Of a stretch of DNA of 64,000 bases, positions 47,869 to 56,144 are shown one piece after another. Below the pieces are notes generated by a model. The model had not been told where the DNA came from. It worked only from the letters and a program-made list of their open reading frames with translations, and did no database searches. The DNA is taken from the NCBI RefSeq assembly GCF_001570985.1, contig NZ_BCSS01000013.1, positions 19,295-83,294 on the forward strand. Direction: 5' to 3'. The translations under genes and the position numbers were made by a program. Source of the stretch: Janibacter limosus NBRC 16128. GTDB lineage: Bacteria; Actinomycetota; Actinomycetes; Actinomycetales; Dermatophilaceae. Position 1 is the first letter of the stretch; every line of letters starts with the position of its first letter.

Positions 47869-49194
47869 TCAGGACGCGGGGACGGTCGAGCCCGCGTCGA
47901 GCTCCAGGCGCGGGGACGTCCAGTAGTCCGGCATCTCGTCGTAGTCCTCCGGGGGCAGCACCTCGCCGGTGATGATCTCGTTCCACTGCCGCCAGAAGGT
48001 GCGCATCTGGTACTCGTCGGACTGGACGGGGACATCGGCGTGCATGCCGCGCGAGATGTCCGACCACTCCAGCTCCTTGACCGAGGCGAAGGCCTTCTGG
48101 GCGCTCTCGAGCATCTCGACGTCGTCCGGGGAGGCCAGGCCGCCCGGCCCCCAGAAGGTGAGGAAGTTGTCCAGGCGCTGACGCTTCAGCTCCGGGCCCT
48201 CCTCCGGGGGAGCGAGCTCCCACGCGGTGACCTCCATGTAGTCCGGCGACACCGGGTCGATCTTGCGGATGACGACACCCATGACGAGGTCGATGATGAC
48301 GAGGTTGGGGAAGATCACCATGTTGCGGATGCCGTCCATCCGCTTGACCCAGCCCTCGCCGTGCTTGGCACGCAGCCGCTCGTAGCGCGCCTCCTTCTCT
48401 GCACGTGCCTCCTCGGAGAGCTCGCGACCGAAGATGTCACCACTGCCGGGACCACCGACGGTCACCGCGTGACCATTGCCGAGGTTGACCGAGCGGGAGT
48501 TCTTCAGGGACTTGCCGGCGTCGATCGGTCCGCGGGCGGCGACGATCATCTCGAAGTACCGCTGGTGGGTCGACATCGCGTGATAGCCGTCGTAGCTGTT
48601 CTCCACGAGCAGCTTCCAGTTGGCCCTGGCCGAGTAGTGGTGGGTGCCCTCGAGCACCTCCATGCCCTCCTCCGACATGTCCGAGACCAGGTCGAGGTAC
48701 TCGGCCGCGCCGGCGAGGTGCGTCAGCAGGTCGGGTGCGTCGGCGTTGAAGGTGACGAAGACGAAGCCGCGGTAGGAGTCGATCTGCGCGGGGGCCGCCA
48801 GACCGGGGCGCTCGAACTCCGGGCCGTAGGCCTGGTCACCGGGAATCGAGACGAGGTCGCCGCTCGTGCTGAAGCTCCACCCGTGGTACGCGCAGGTCAT
48901 GAAGCGGGCATTGCCACCGTCCTCACGGCAGATCATCGCGCCACGGTGTGGGCAGGAGTTGATCCAGACCCGGACGGTCCCCTTCTTGTCCTTGGCGAAG
49001 ATCAGCGGCCGGCCACCGACGGTGCGCGTCTTGAAGTCGTTGGGCTTCTTCAGCTCCGACTCGTGACCGAGGTAGAGCCAGGTCGTGTTGAAGATCTTCT
49101 CCTGCTCCTGGGCGAAGACCTCGGGGTCGGTCATGACATTCCGGTTGACCCGGAAGCGCGGCATCTGACGATCGTCATCGATGTACTGGGACAT
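47869..49194 (-). CDS. Rieske ring-hydroxylating dioxygenase, alpha subunit
   Basis: 441 residues. The Rieske centre is CPHRG...CAYHGW (Cys81, His83, Cys101, His104). The catalytic mononuclear iron site is ENSYDGYHAMSTH (bridging Asp202, His205, His210). This is the terminal oxygenase that makes cis-dihydrodiols from aromatic substrates. ATG preceded by AAGAAACGAAGGTG. The beta subunit, ferredoxin and reductase are encoded in other transcription units 3-7 kb away. Substrate unknown. Confidence 0.93.
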   Translation of the reverse strand: MSQYIDDDRQMPRFRVNRNVMTDPEVFAQEQEKIFNTTWLYLGHESELKKPNDFKTRTVGGRPLIFAKDKKGTVRVWINSCPHRGAMICREDGGNARFMTCAYHGWSFSTSGDLVSIPGDQAYGPEFERPGLAAPAQIDSYRGFVFVTFNADAPDLLTHLAGAAEYLDLVSDMSEEGMEVLEGTHHYSARANWKLLVENSYDGYHAMSTHQRYFEMIVAARGPIDAGKSLKNSRSVNLGNGHAVTVGGPGSGDIFGRELSEEARAEKEARYERLRAKHGEGWVKRMDGIRNMVIFPNLVIIDLVMGVVIRKIDPVSPDYMEVTAWELAPPEEGPELKRQRLDNFLTFWGPGGLASPDDVEMLESAQKAFASVKELEWSDISRGMHADVPVQSDEYQMRTFWRQWNEIITGEVLPPEDYDEMPDYWTSPRLELDAGSTVPAS

Positions 49195-49234
49195 GTGAAA
49201 CACCTTCGTTTCTTGTGCGGGAGAGGGAGATGAG

Positions 49235-49933
49235 TCAGGACGTGGGCTGGTGGGAGCGCTGACGCTCGCGCCAGATCTGGGCGAAGGGGGTGGGTCGCGG
49301 GGCGACGCGCTTGTTGAGCCACTCGGCGGTCCGCTGCCAGGCGTCGAAGGCGGCGGCGTGCTCGCGCGGCCGGGTGGAGTCGCGTAGCGCGTGCTCGGCC
49401 CCCGGGTAGCCCACGATGCGCGTGTACTCGTGGGCGCGGTCCTCGAGGTCATCGCGATAGGCCGCCAGCGCGCTCGGCAGACCTCGGTGCTCGCCCTGGC
49501 CGACCATCCCGAGCCACGCGGTACGCAGTGCGGTGATCGGCTCGGGGACGAGGAGCTGGCGCGGCTCGCGAGGGATGCTGACGGCCGCACCGTAGGCCCG
49601 TCCGGCAGCGGCCTCGAGCACGGTGCGCGCACCCTGGCCGTAGCCGATGAGACCGATCTGCTCGTCCTCCCAGTCCCGCTCGGCGAGCAGCGCGACGAGG
49701 GCGTCGACGACGGCAACATCGCCGTCGTCAGAGACGAGGACCGACTCGTAGCCGTGCTGGGCCAAGGAGTTCATCGTCTCGACGGCGCCGATGCCATCCA
49801 GCCCGTCAGGGCCGGCGAGGACCACAGCAGCACCCCGAGGGACGCCGCCGAGCAGGAGCGAGAGGACCTCGACCGAGGCTCCGTCGACAGTGATCGTCGA
49901 CACCTCGGGATCGATACGCACATCGGTGGACAC
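49235..49933 (-). CDS. Dienelactone-hydrolase-like protein lacking the Cys nucleophile
   Basis: 232-residue DLH-family alpha/beta-hydrolase fold. The nucleophile elbow, normally GYCxGG, reads GLIGYGQGA, with Gly99 (GGC) where Cys (TGC) is expected. The catalytic His is present in PGAEHAL, and Asp/Glu candidates occur in VLVSDDGD. Without a nucleophile it may be non-catalytic (ligand-binding or scaffold) or use another residue. GTG start after AGGAGT, 1 nt downstream of the IclR stop and 40 bp before the Rieske alpha gene. Confidence 0.75.
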   Translation of the reverse strand: MSTDVRIDPEVSTITVDGASVEVLSLLLGGVPRGAAVVLAGPDGLDGIGAVETMNSLAQHGYESVLVSDDGDVAVVDALVALLAERDWEDEQIGLIGYGQGARTVLEAAAGRAYGAAVSIPREPRQLLVPEPITALRTAWLGMVGQGEHRGLPSALAAYRDDLEDRAHEYTRIVGYPGAEHALRDSTRPREHAAAFDAWQRTAEWLNKRVAPRPTPFAQIWRERQRSHQPTS

Positions 49934-49937
49934 GTCG

Positions 49938-50840
49938 TTACTCCTGGCTCGTCGTCGGGCTGGATGACGGTGAGTCAACCGGGCGGCGACCACGCAGGGA
50001 ATGCACGGTCCCGGCCGCCGGAACTTCCCACACCGTGGGCTCGTGCGGCAGCATCCGAGCGACCGAGCCGGCGGTCCCCGACACCATCCGACCGAGCTCG
50101 CCGAGGCGTCCCGCCCCGGCGCGGGTGGCCTCGATGGACGGCACGACGACCGACAGCGCAGCCACGGGCTGTCCGCCGGAGACGATGGGTGCGGCGACGC
50201 AGACGAAGCCGTGGGCCGCCTCCTCACGCTCGACGACGAAGCCCGCGTCCCGCACGCCGCGCAGCTGGGTCAGGAACTGACCGCGACCGGTGACCGAGTA
50301 GGGCGTCGCGCGCGGCAGCGGCTCCCCGAGCACCCGCTCGAGGGCCTCCGCGGGACCCACCGCGAGCATCGCCTTGCCGAGGGCGGTGCAGGCCGCGGGG
50401 AAGCGGCCACCGACTCGCGTGGGCAGGCGCACCCCTTCGGGTCGCATGAGCTTGTCGACGTAGTGGATGGACGATCCGCGCAGGACCGCCAGGTGCACGA
50501 CCACGGCATCGGACCGGGCGAAGAGATTGGCGAGCAGGGGGTACGCGGCATCCCGCAGCCCGTCCAGGGGTGACCAGCGCGCGCTCTCGGCGAGGTCGAC
50601 GAAGATGTCGCCCAGGCGGTACAGCGCGCCGGACCGGTCCACGAAGCCCTGGTCCTCCAGGACCTTGAGCAGTCGGTGGGTCGTGCTCTTGGGCAGACCG
50701 ACGGACAGGGAGATCTCGGACAGGCTCACCGCTCCCCGGCCACCGTGCAGCATCGCCGTGAGCACGCTGAGGACCTTGGCCGCGGAGGACTGCTGCTCGG
50801 CGGCCGGAGCGGCCGACCGGGTCAGTGGCTGGGCGGTCAT
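49938..50840 (-). CDS. IclR family transcriptional regulator of the dioxygenase island
   Basis: 300 residues. It has an N-terminal HTH (SLSEISLSVGLPKSTTHRLLKVL) and an IclR effector domain ([32 protein letters not shown]). It is encoded within the unit that continues into the DLH-like, Rieske-alpha and LigB genes. An inverted repeat lies 88 bp upstream of its start and recurs before four other units, so autoregulation and control of the island are likely. ATG after AGGAGG. Confidence 0.88.
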   Translation of the reverse strand: MTAQPLTRSAAPAAEQQSSAAKVLSVLTAMLHGGRGAVSLSEISLSVGLPKSTTHRLLKVLEDQGFVDRSGALYRLGDIFVDLAESARWSPLDGLRDAAYPLLANLFARSDAVVVHLAVLRGSSIHYVDKLMRPEGVRLPTRVGGRFPAACTALGKAMLAVGPAEALERVLGEPLPRATPYSVTGRGQFLTQLRGVRDAGFVVEREEAAHGFVCVAAPIVSGGQPVAALSVVVPSIEATRAGAGRLGELGRMVSGTAGSVARMLPHEPTVWEVPAAGTVHSLRGRRPVDSPSSSPTTSQE

Positions 50841-50920
50841 CACACCTCCTGGTTGGACACACCTGCCGCGCCTCGGTGCTGCGGCTGGGCCCCACTGTCG
50901 AGCGCCTGTGACGCAGGCGA

Positions 50921-50953
50921 CAGGGCTGGTTCCGACCGCCGGAACCAGCCCTG
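50921..50953. promoter_or_regulatory. 13-bp-arm palindrome containing putative IclR operator, site A
   Basis: CAGGGCTGGTTCC-GACCGCC-GGAACCAGCCCTG, perfect arms. Its core (50928-50946) is GGTTCC-N7-GGAACC, identical in half-sites to site B at 56033. It lies between the MDR gene stop and the IclR start on the minus strand, so it could also end transcription of the MDR gene. Confidence 0.55.
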
Positions 50954-50964
50954 TGTCGTCGCAG

Positions 50965-51954
50965 TCAGAGCACGACGAGGTGTGGCGAGAGGGGCTGTCC
51001 GCTACGCAGTGCGCCGTCGAGCACTGCGGCCGCCGCGGAGAGTCCGTCGGCCATCACCGGTGGCACCGACAACCGCAGCCGGCCCGACGACGCGAGGTGC
51101 GCGACCAGCGGCAGCGACTCGGGTGCCGTCCGCGGTGGACCGGACAGGGTCCGTCCGTCCCACCGCTCATGATCACCGCACCCGCGCACGGGACCGGCGA
51201 GGACCGCACGGCCGGAGGGGCTCAGAGCGTCGACCGCCGAGGGCGCAGCCGCGGCATCCGACGCCGCGTGCAGAGAGACGTCCAGGCCCAGGCCGGAGGT
51301 CAGCGACCGGATGCGCTCCTCGAGCTCGGGATCTGCGGGGTCGAGCGCCACGTCGGCGCCCAGGTCGAGGGCGGCCTCGCGTGCGACCGGATCCGGGTCG
51401 ACGGCGATGATCGGGGCCGCACCCATGGCGCGGGCCACGGCGATGGCGCACCCACCGAGCGAGCCGACGCCCCAGACGCCGAGCGCCTCGCCGGGAGCGA
51501 TGCGTGCGTGGCGCAGCATGCTGTGGGCCCTCGCGGCCAGTGGCAGCAGTGCGCCCACGGTCAGGGGCAGATCACGCGGCAGGGGCACCAGGGCCGTGGC
51601 CGGGGCGACGAGGTACTCCGCGAGGCCACCGTCGTGCTCCACCCCCGGGAGATGCCAGCCCCGCCGCAGCGCGGTCTCGGGCTGCAGCGCCACCAGCCGT
51701 CCGAGCGGCCACCCGTCCACCCCGGCACCGGGGGCCGCGACCGTCCCGGCCACGTGCCGTCCGAGGGTGCGTCCTCCGCGTGGGTCGAGACGAAGGGGGT
51801 GTGGCCCGGCCTCGAGCTCGCCGTCACGACGATCGATGGCCACGGCCGCGACACGCACGAGGACCTCCCCGGTCGCCGGGCGCGCCCGGCGCATCTCCTC
51901 GACCTCGACCGCAGCCCCGTCCGTGCGGACGGTCAGCATCGTTGGAGTCCTCAT
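50965..51954 (-). CDS. Zinc-type alcohol dehydrogenase-like MDR protein lacking zinc ligands
   Basis: 329-residue medium-chain dehydrogenase/reductase fold with an N-terminal GroES-like domain and a C-terminal Rossmann domain (VWGVGSLGGCAIAVARAMG). The catalytic-zinc Cys of true alcohol dehydrogenases (usually CHTD-type) is replaced by AIDRRDGEL, and the structural four-Cys lobe is absent. It is therefore more likely an oxidoreductase of the zinc-independent type, or inactive for alcohols. ATG at 51954 or 51939. Operator-like site D is 42 bp upstream. Confidence 0.72.
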   Translation of the reverse strand: MRTPTMLTVRTDGAAVEVEEMRRARPATGEVLVRVAAVAIDRRDGELEAGPHPLRLDPRGGRTLGRHVAGTVAAPGAGVDGWPLGRLVALQPETALRRGWHLPGVEHDGGLAEYLVAPATALVPLPRDLPLTVGALLPLAARAHSMLRHARIAPGEALGVWGVGSLGGCAIAVARAMGAAPIIAVDPDPVAREAALDLGADVALDPADPELEERIRSLTSGLGLDVSLHAASDAAAAPSAVDALSPSGRAVLAGPVRGCGDHERWDGRTLSGPPRTAPESLPLVAHLASSGRLRLSVPPVMADGLSAAAAVLDGALRSGQPLSPHLVVL

Positions 51955-51995
51955 CGACGCGACGCTACGCAGGACGCGGCCTGCGGGTCGCCGAA

Positions 51996-52014
51996 GATTC
52001 CGGTGGCCGAAACC
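51996..52014. promoter_or_regulatory. Putative IclR operator, site D
   Basis: GATTCC-GGTGGCC-GAAACC: one mismatch per half-site against GGTTCC-N7-GGAACC. It lies between the divergent MDR (51954) and Rieske ferredoxin (52113) genes and could serve both promoters. Confidence 0.45.
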
Positions 52015-52112
52015 GGGTCTGGAGCGCTGCCCGGCGCCACCCCAGACTCGGTCGGACACCCCAACGGGACACCACCGTCCCGCTCACCCTCACCGTCGAG
52101 GAAGGACACACG

Positions 52113-52490
52113 ATGGAGCGCATCTTCGCTTGCCGGGTCGACGAGCTCGAGCCCGGGACCACCATGACCGTGGAGGGGCCCACCCCCGTCGCCCTGTACC
52201 GCACGGAGGACGGCGACTGGTTCGCCAGCGACGACTCGTGCACCCACGAGCAGTTCTCCCTCGGGAGCGAGAGCGACCTGGAGGACGAGGAGGTCGTCTG
52301 CCCGCTGCACATGGCCCGCTTCGACCTCAGGACGGGCAAGGCGCTGTGCTTCCCCGCGACGATCGCGCTGCGGATGCACAGCGTCGTCGTCGAGGGCGAC
52401 GAGGTCCACATCGAGCTGTCCGAGACCGTGGCCGACGGCCCCGACGTCCAGGTGGCCTCCAGCGCCGCAGCCGACTGCGCGGTGGCCTGA
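52113..52490 (+). CDS. Rieske [2Fe-2S] ferredoxin of the dioxygenase system
   Basis: 125 residues. Cys43-x-His45 (CTHEQF) and Cys63-x2-His66 (CPLHMARF) coordinate the Rieske cluster. It carries electrons from the reductase encoded immediately downstream to the Rieske oxygenase. The ATG follows GAGGAAGG. The C-terminus has an acidic/alanine extension of about 20 residues. Confidence 0.92.
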   Translation: MERIFACRVDELEPGTTMTVEGPTPVALYRTEDGDWFASDDSCTHEQFSLGSESDLEDEEVVCPLHMARFDLRTGKALCFPATIALRMHSVVVEGDEVHIELSETVADGPDVQVASSAAADCAVA

Positions 52491-52493
52491 GCC

Positions 52494-53684
52494 ATGACCC
52501 GTGTCGTCATCGTCGGCGCCTCCGTCGCCGGCATCCGCACCGCCCAGGCGCTGCGCATGCAGGGCTTCGACGGGACCATCACCCTCGTCGGCGAAGAGCT
52601 GCACCACCCCTACGACAAGCCGCCGCTGTCCAAGGAGTCCCTGACCACCGACGTGCCGCCGCACCTGCTGACGCAGGACGAGCTCGAGCAGCTGGATGTC
52701 ACCCTCCACCTGGGCGTCCGGGCGACCGGTGTCGATGCCGAGGCGCGCGTGCTGCACACCGACGGCGGTGACCACGCGTACGACCACCTCGTCATCGCGA
52801 CGGGCGTCAGCCCCCGCACGCTCCCGGGCTCGGACCTGGCCGGTGTGCGCACCGTGCGCACCGCGGACGACGCCACCTTCCTGCGCGAGCGGCTGGCCGC
52901 GCGACCGCGCGTCGTCGTCATCGGGGCCGGCTTCATCGGCGCCGAGTTCGCCGCTGCCGCAAGCGCTGCCGGCTGCGAGGTCACGATCATCGAGGCCCAG
53001 GAGACGCCGCTGGCCCACCTCCTCGGAGACCGGGTCGGCGCTCGTCTGGCGCAGCTCCACTCCACGCATGGCGTCACCGTGCGCACGTCCGTGCGCTTCG
53101 ACCACTTCGTCGGGGACACGGCCGTCGAGGGCGTGGCCCTCGCCGACGGTGAGGTCCTGCCCGCCGAGCTCGTCGTCGTCGGCATCGGCGCCAACCCGGC
53201 CACCTCGTGGCTCGAGGCCTCCGGCCTGCCGATCGGCAACGGCGTGGAGTGCGGGGCCGATCTGAGGGTCCTCGGCCATCCCGAGATCTTCGCTGCGGGC
53301 GATGTCGCCCGGTGGCCGCACGCTCACTACGGCGAGCCGATCCGCATCGAGCACTGGACCAATGCCAACGAGCACGGCGCCCTGGTCGCCGCCGGCATCA
53401 CCGGCGGCGACGCCCCACGCGCCAATGCCCCCTACGTGTGGTCCGACCAGTACGGCCACCGCATCCAGATCGTCGGGCTGCCGTCACGCGGCGCCCTGGC
53501 CCACCTCGCCGGCGAAGGCCCTGAGGACCTCGTCGCGGTCTACGCCGACGACCTCGGCGTCGTGGTCGGTGGGGTCGTCGTCGACGACCCGCGCGCCTTC
53601 ATGAAGCTGCGCAAGGCGGTCACCAAGCGGACCTCGGTGGCCGAGCTGCAGCCGCCCCTCGCGCCCGCACCGGTCCCGGCCTGA
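52494..53684 (+). CDS. NAD(P)H:ferredoxin reductase of the dioxygenase system
   Basis: 396-residue FAD-dependent oxidoreductase. VVIVGASVAGIRTAQALR is the FAD-binding Rossmann motif, YDKPPLSKE is characteristic of BphA4/AhpF-like ferredoxin reductases, VVVIGAGFIGAEFAAAA binds NAD(P)H, and EIFAAGDVARWP is the second FAD motif. It begins 3 bp after the ferredoxin stop, and together they form the electron-transfer operon. A terminator follows. Confidence 0.93.
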   Translation: MTRVVIVGASVAGIRTAQALRMQGFDGTITLVGEELHHPYDKPPLSKESLTTDVPPHLLTQDELEQLDVTLHLGVRATGVDAEARVLHTDGGDHAYDHLVIATGVSPRTLPGSDLAGVRTVRTADDATFLRERLAARPRVVVIGAGFIGAEFAAAASAAGCEVTIIEAQETPLAHLLGDRVGARLAQLHSTHGVTVRTSVRFDHFVGDTAVEGVALADGEVLPAELVVVGIGANPATSWLEASGLPIGNGVECGADLRVLGHPEIFAAGDVARWPHAHYGEPIRIEHWTNANEHGALVAAGITGGDAPRANAPYVWSDQYGHRIQIVGLPSRGALAHLAGEGPEDLVAVYADDLGVVVGGVVVDDPRAFMKLRKAVTKRTSVAELQPPLAPAPVPA

Positions 53685-53705
53685 GGTCACCCGCACACAC
53701 CACGA

Positions 53706-53752
53706 CGAAGGGGAGCCCCCGCCACCTGATCAGGTGGCGGGGGCTCCCTTCG
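53706..53752. terminator. Bidirectional terminator between reductase and SDR genes
   Basis: Perfect palindrome of 19-bp arms without formal loop (centre CCTGATCAGG) at 53711-53748, extended by GAAG/CTTC with one bulged G. Convergent gene ends lie on each side. It again carries the CGAAGGGG motif in both arms. Confidence 0.85.
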
Positions 53753-53760
53753 TCTGTGGC

Positions 53761-54564
53761 TCAGACCGCGTGCGGCTGCCAGGGCCAGTACTTCGCCGTG
53801 GCGCCACCATCGACCGTGATGTTGCTGCCGGTGACCATGGCCGACTCGTCGCTCGCGAGGAAGACGACGGCACCGACGTAGTCAGCGGGCGTGGGCAGTC
53901 GCGACATGGGGAACTGCGCGGTGAAGTCCATCGTGAACTGCCCCTCCATGCGCCCGAGCTGGCCCACCTGCGCGACGAGCTCGGGGTCCTGCGGCTGGGT
54001 CGCCGTCGGGGTGAAGCCGTTGACCCGGATGCCGTGCCCGGCCAGCTCCATGGCGACCGAGCGGGTGAAGTTGATCATCCCGCTCTTGGCCGTGGAGTAG
54101 CCGATGTTGCCCGGCTGTCCCTGCCACGCGGCGGTCGACAGCACGTTGATGATGCTGCCTCCACGTCCACCGTCGATCATCGCTCGTGCGGCCGCCCTGG
54201 TGAAGAGGAAGGAGCCGCCCAGGATGATGTCGGTCTGGCGCCGGAAGTCCTCGACCGGCATGTCCAGCAGGCCGCGCTGGTCGAACTTCACGGCGTTGTT
54301 GACGAGCACGTCGACCCGCCCCCAGCGCTCCATCGCCAGCTGCACCACCTCGTCCGCGTGCGCAGGGTCGGTGACATCACCGACCGCTGCGATCGCCTCG
54401 CCGCCGGCGGCGGTGATCCGCTCGACGGCCAGGTGCGCGGTGTCCGCACTGATGTCGGCGCACACGACCCGCGCACCCTCCCGGGCCAGCCCCGCGGCGA
54501 GGACGCCACCGATGTTGGGGCTGGCGCCGGTGACGATGGCGACGCGGTCCTGGAGCCGGCTCAC
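53761..54564 (-). CDS. SDR oxidoreductase, probable cis-dihydrodiol dehydrogenase
   Basis: 267-residue classical short-chain dehydrogenase. TGASPNIGG is the cofactor motif, NNAV at 89-92, catalytic Ser143, Tyr156 and Lys160 (YSTAK), and a C-terminal ITVDGG. It is co-translated with the Rieske beta subunit (GTGA overlap), which supports oxidation of the dioxygenase's dihydrodiol to a catechol. Last gene of the hydrolase-beta-SDR unit. Confidence 0.87.
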   Translation of the reverse strand: MSRLQDRVAIVTGASPNIGGVLAAGLAREGARVVCADISADTAHLAVERITAAGGEAIAAVGDVTDPAHADEVVQLAMERWGRVDVLVNNAVKFDQRGLLDMPVEDFRRQTDIILGGSFLFTRAAARAMIDGGRGGSIINVLSTAAWQGQPGNIGYSTAKSGMINFTRSVAMELAGHGIRVNGFTPTATQPQDPELVAQVGQLGRMEGQFTMDFTAQFPMSRLPTPADYVGAVVFLASDESAMVTGSNITVDGGATAKYWPWQPHAV

Positions 54565-55070
54565 AGGATGATGCTGACCTTGCCGTGGGGCCGCAGGGCG
54601 TCCAGGTCGAGGATCGCCTTGCGGGTGACGAAGCGCAGGTCGTCACCATCGCGCTCGAGCACGTGGACATAGCGTCCGAAGTACGTGTCGACCACGCCGT
54701 TGCGGGCGCGGAAGACCGCGAAGTTGGCCCGCACCTCGATCCGCCCGTCCTCGGCCTGCGCCACCTGGGTGTTGGTGACGAGGTGGCGGGTGCGCGAGTG
54801 CGGGTACTCCGCGTGTGCCGCGCGGGTCAGCAGCGAGTTGACCCGCTGCTCGAGGAGGAAGCGGTCGTCCTGGACCATGAAGAGGTCCTTGGTCGGGTCG
54901 CCGTCCGGCTTGTCGGTGGAGGGCACGAGGTAGCGGCCGGTGGCCGTGAAGAGCGCGAGCCACTCGTGGAGACGCCACTCGTCCAGGAGGGTGGCCTCGC
55001 GGTAGAGGAAGTCCTCCACCTCTCGGACGAGGTCGGCATCGGAACGCACCTGCGACGCTGCAAGGGTCAT
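54561..55070 (-). CDS. Ring-hydroxylating dioxygenase, beta subunit
   Basis: 169-residue NTF2/SnoaL-like fold. REVEDFLYREATLLDEWRLHEWLALFT is the N-terminal signature of aromatic dioxygenase beta subunits, and HSRTRHLVTNTQV and GRYVHVLERDGD match the rest. It is structural and completes the alpha-beta oxygenase with the product of the gene at 47869-49194, although it is encoded in a different unit. ATG preceded by AGGAGACC, 14 bp after the hydrolase stop. Confidence 0.92.
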   Translation of the reverse strand: MTLAASQVRSDADLVREVEDFLYREATLLDEWRLHEWLALFTATGRYLVPSTDKPDGDPTKDLFMVQDDRFLLEQRVNSLLTRAAHAEYPHSRTRHLVTNTQVAQAEDGRIEVRANFAVFRARNGVVDTYFGRYVHVLERDGDDLRFVTRKAILDLDALRPHGKVSIIL

Positions 55071-55084
55071 GACGGGTCTCCTGC

Positions 55085-55957
55085 TCAGTTGTTCTGGATG
55101 AAGTCGCGGACGACGCGGTTGAACTCGACCGCGTGCTCGATCTGGGCCCAGTGGCCGCACCTGTTGATCAGCAGCAGGCGCGCGTTGTCGACGGCGCTCA
55201 CCAGACGCAGGCTCTGCTCGTAGCTGACGACGCGGTCGTCGCGGCCGTGCAGGGCCAGGGTCGGCGCGGTGATCTCGGCCAGACGCGGTCCGTAGCCGAA
55301 GTACTCGGTGCTCAGCGGGTTGCCACCGGGCGCGTTGTTCCAGCTGTCGAGGTGCTCGGGGTGGGCGAGAGCGGCCTCGAGGCGCAGCGCGGCGAGATCG
55401 CCGGAGGTCAGCGCCGGGTCGAAGGCCATGACCTCGGTGACCTCCTTCATGTTCTCGATCGTCGGGTTCTGGTAGGTGCGGAAGAGCACCTTCAGGCCCT
55501 CGCTCAGACCGTTGGCACCCCAGGTGTTCTGCCCGGGGACGGGCGCACCCATGGAGATGAGGTGACTGACCCGCTCCGGGTGGAGGATCGCGGTCGAGAT
55601 GGAGGTGATCCCGCCCATCGAGTTGCCGACGAGCGCGGCCCGGTCGATGTCGAGGGCGTCCATGAAGGCGATGAGTGCGGCGACGTGGTCGTAGCCGGTC
55701 TCAGCCGTCTGGGTGTCGCTCTGGCCCCACCCCGGCATGTCCACGGCGTAGACGTGGAAGTCCTGCGCGAGGGTGGCGATGTTGGTCCGGAAGTTGCTCC
55801 ACCCGGTCGAGCCGGGACCGCTGCCGTGCAGCAGGATCACGGGGTGCCCGGAGCCGGCCTCGTTGTAGTGGATGCGATGGGTCGAGGTCTGGACGAACCG
55901 ACCGGTGCTCTCGTCGGTGAGCTCGGCGCTCTGCTCGGCAGTGAGTTGTGCGCTCAT
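55085..55957 (-). CDS. Meta-cleavage product hydrolase (BphD/MhpC-like)
   Basis: 290-residue alpha/beta hydrolase. HGSGPGSTGWSNF is the oxyanion-loop signature of C-C bond hydrolases, GNSMGG holds nucleophile Ser113, GRDDRVV Asp241 and CGHWAQ His269. The enzyme splits 2-hydroxy-6-oxo-dienoates produced by extradiol cleavage into a dienoate and a carboxylic acid. First gene of the unit with the Rieske beta subunit and SDR; operator-like site B is 76 bp upstream. Confidence 0.9.
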   Translation of the reverse strand: MSAQLTAEQSAELTDESTGRFVQTSTHRIHYNEAGSGHPVILLHGSGPGSTGWSNFRTNIATLAQDFHVYAVDMPGWGQSDTQTAETGYDHVAALIAFMDALDIDRAALVGNSMGGITSISTAILHPERVSHLISMGAPVPGQNTWGANGLSEGLKVLFRTYQNPTIENMKEVTEVMAFDPALTSGDLAALRLEAALAHPEHLDSWNNAPGGNPLSTEYFGYGPRLAEITAPTLALHGRDDRVVSYEQSLRLVSAVDNARLLLINRCGHWAQIEHAVEFNRVVRDFIQNN

Positions 55958-56032
55958 GAGTGATGCCTCCTGGGCAGTGGTGGAGCGGTGTGTTCGTGAC
56001 GCTAGCCACGCTTGCCGGTGGGCCCCAGAGGA

Positions 56033-56051
56033 GGTTCCGGCGCCCGGAACC
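56033..56051. promoter_or_regulatory. Putative IclR operator, site B
   Basis: GGTTCC-GGCGCCC-GGAACC: a perfect inverted repeat of 6-bp half-sites, spacer 7. It lies 76 bp upstream of the hydrolase start on the minus strand. Confidence 0.55.
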
Positions 56052-56091
56052 CTGCGCGGTCAGCGCCTTCCTCAGACCTGTCTCCGGGACG

Positions 56092-56132
56092 ACGAAGGGG
56101 GTGTCCCGGCCGAGCCGGGACACCCCCTTCGT
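56092..56132. terminator. Terminator downstream of the MHS transporter gene
   Basis: Perfect 19-bp-arm hairpin with a 3-nt CGA loop, 13 bp after the transporter stop (minus strand). Both arms carry ACGAAGGGGG/CCCCCTTCGT. Confidence 0.85.
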
Positions 56133-56144
56133 GCTGGTGAGGAC

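Noticed and set aside
49192..49225. GAAAC-N6-GTTTC palindrome upstream of the Rieske alpha gene as another IclR site
   Set aside because: Half-sites are in the opposite orientation and the spacing differs from the GGTTCC-N7-GGAACC pattern. It overlaps the ribosome-binding region.
50965..51954. True zinc alcohol dehydrogenase
   Set aside because: Catalytic Cys/His zinc ligands and the structural zinc lobe are missing, so only the MDR fold is claimed.
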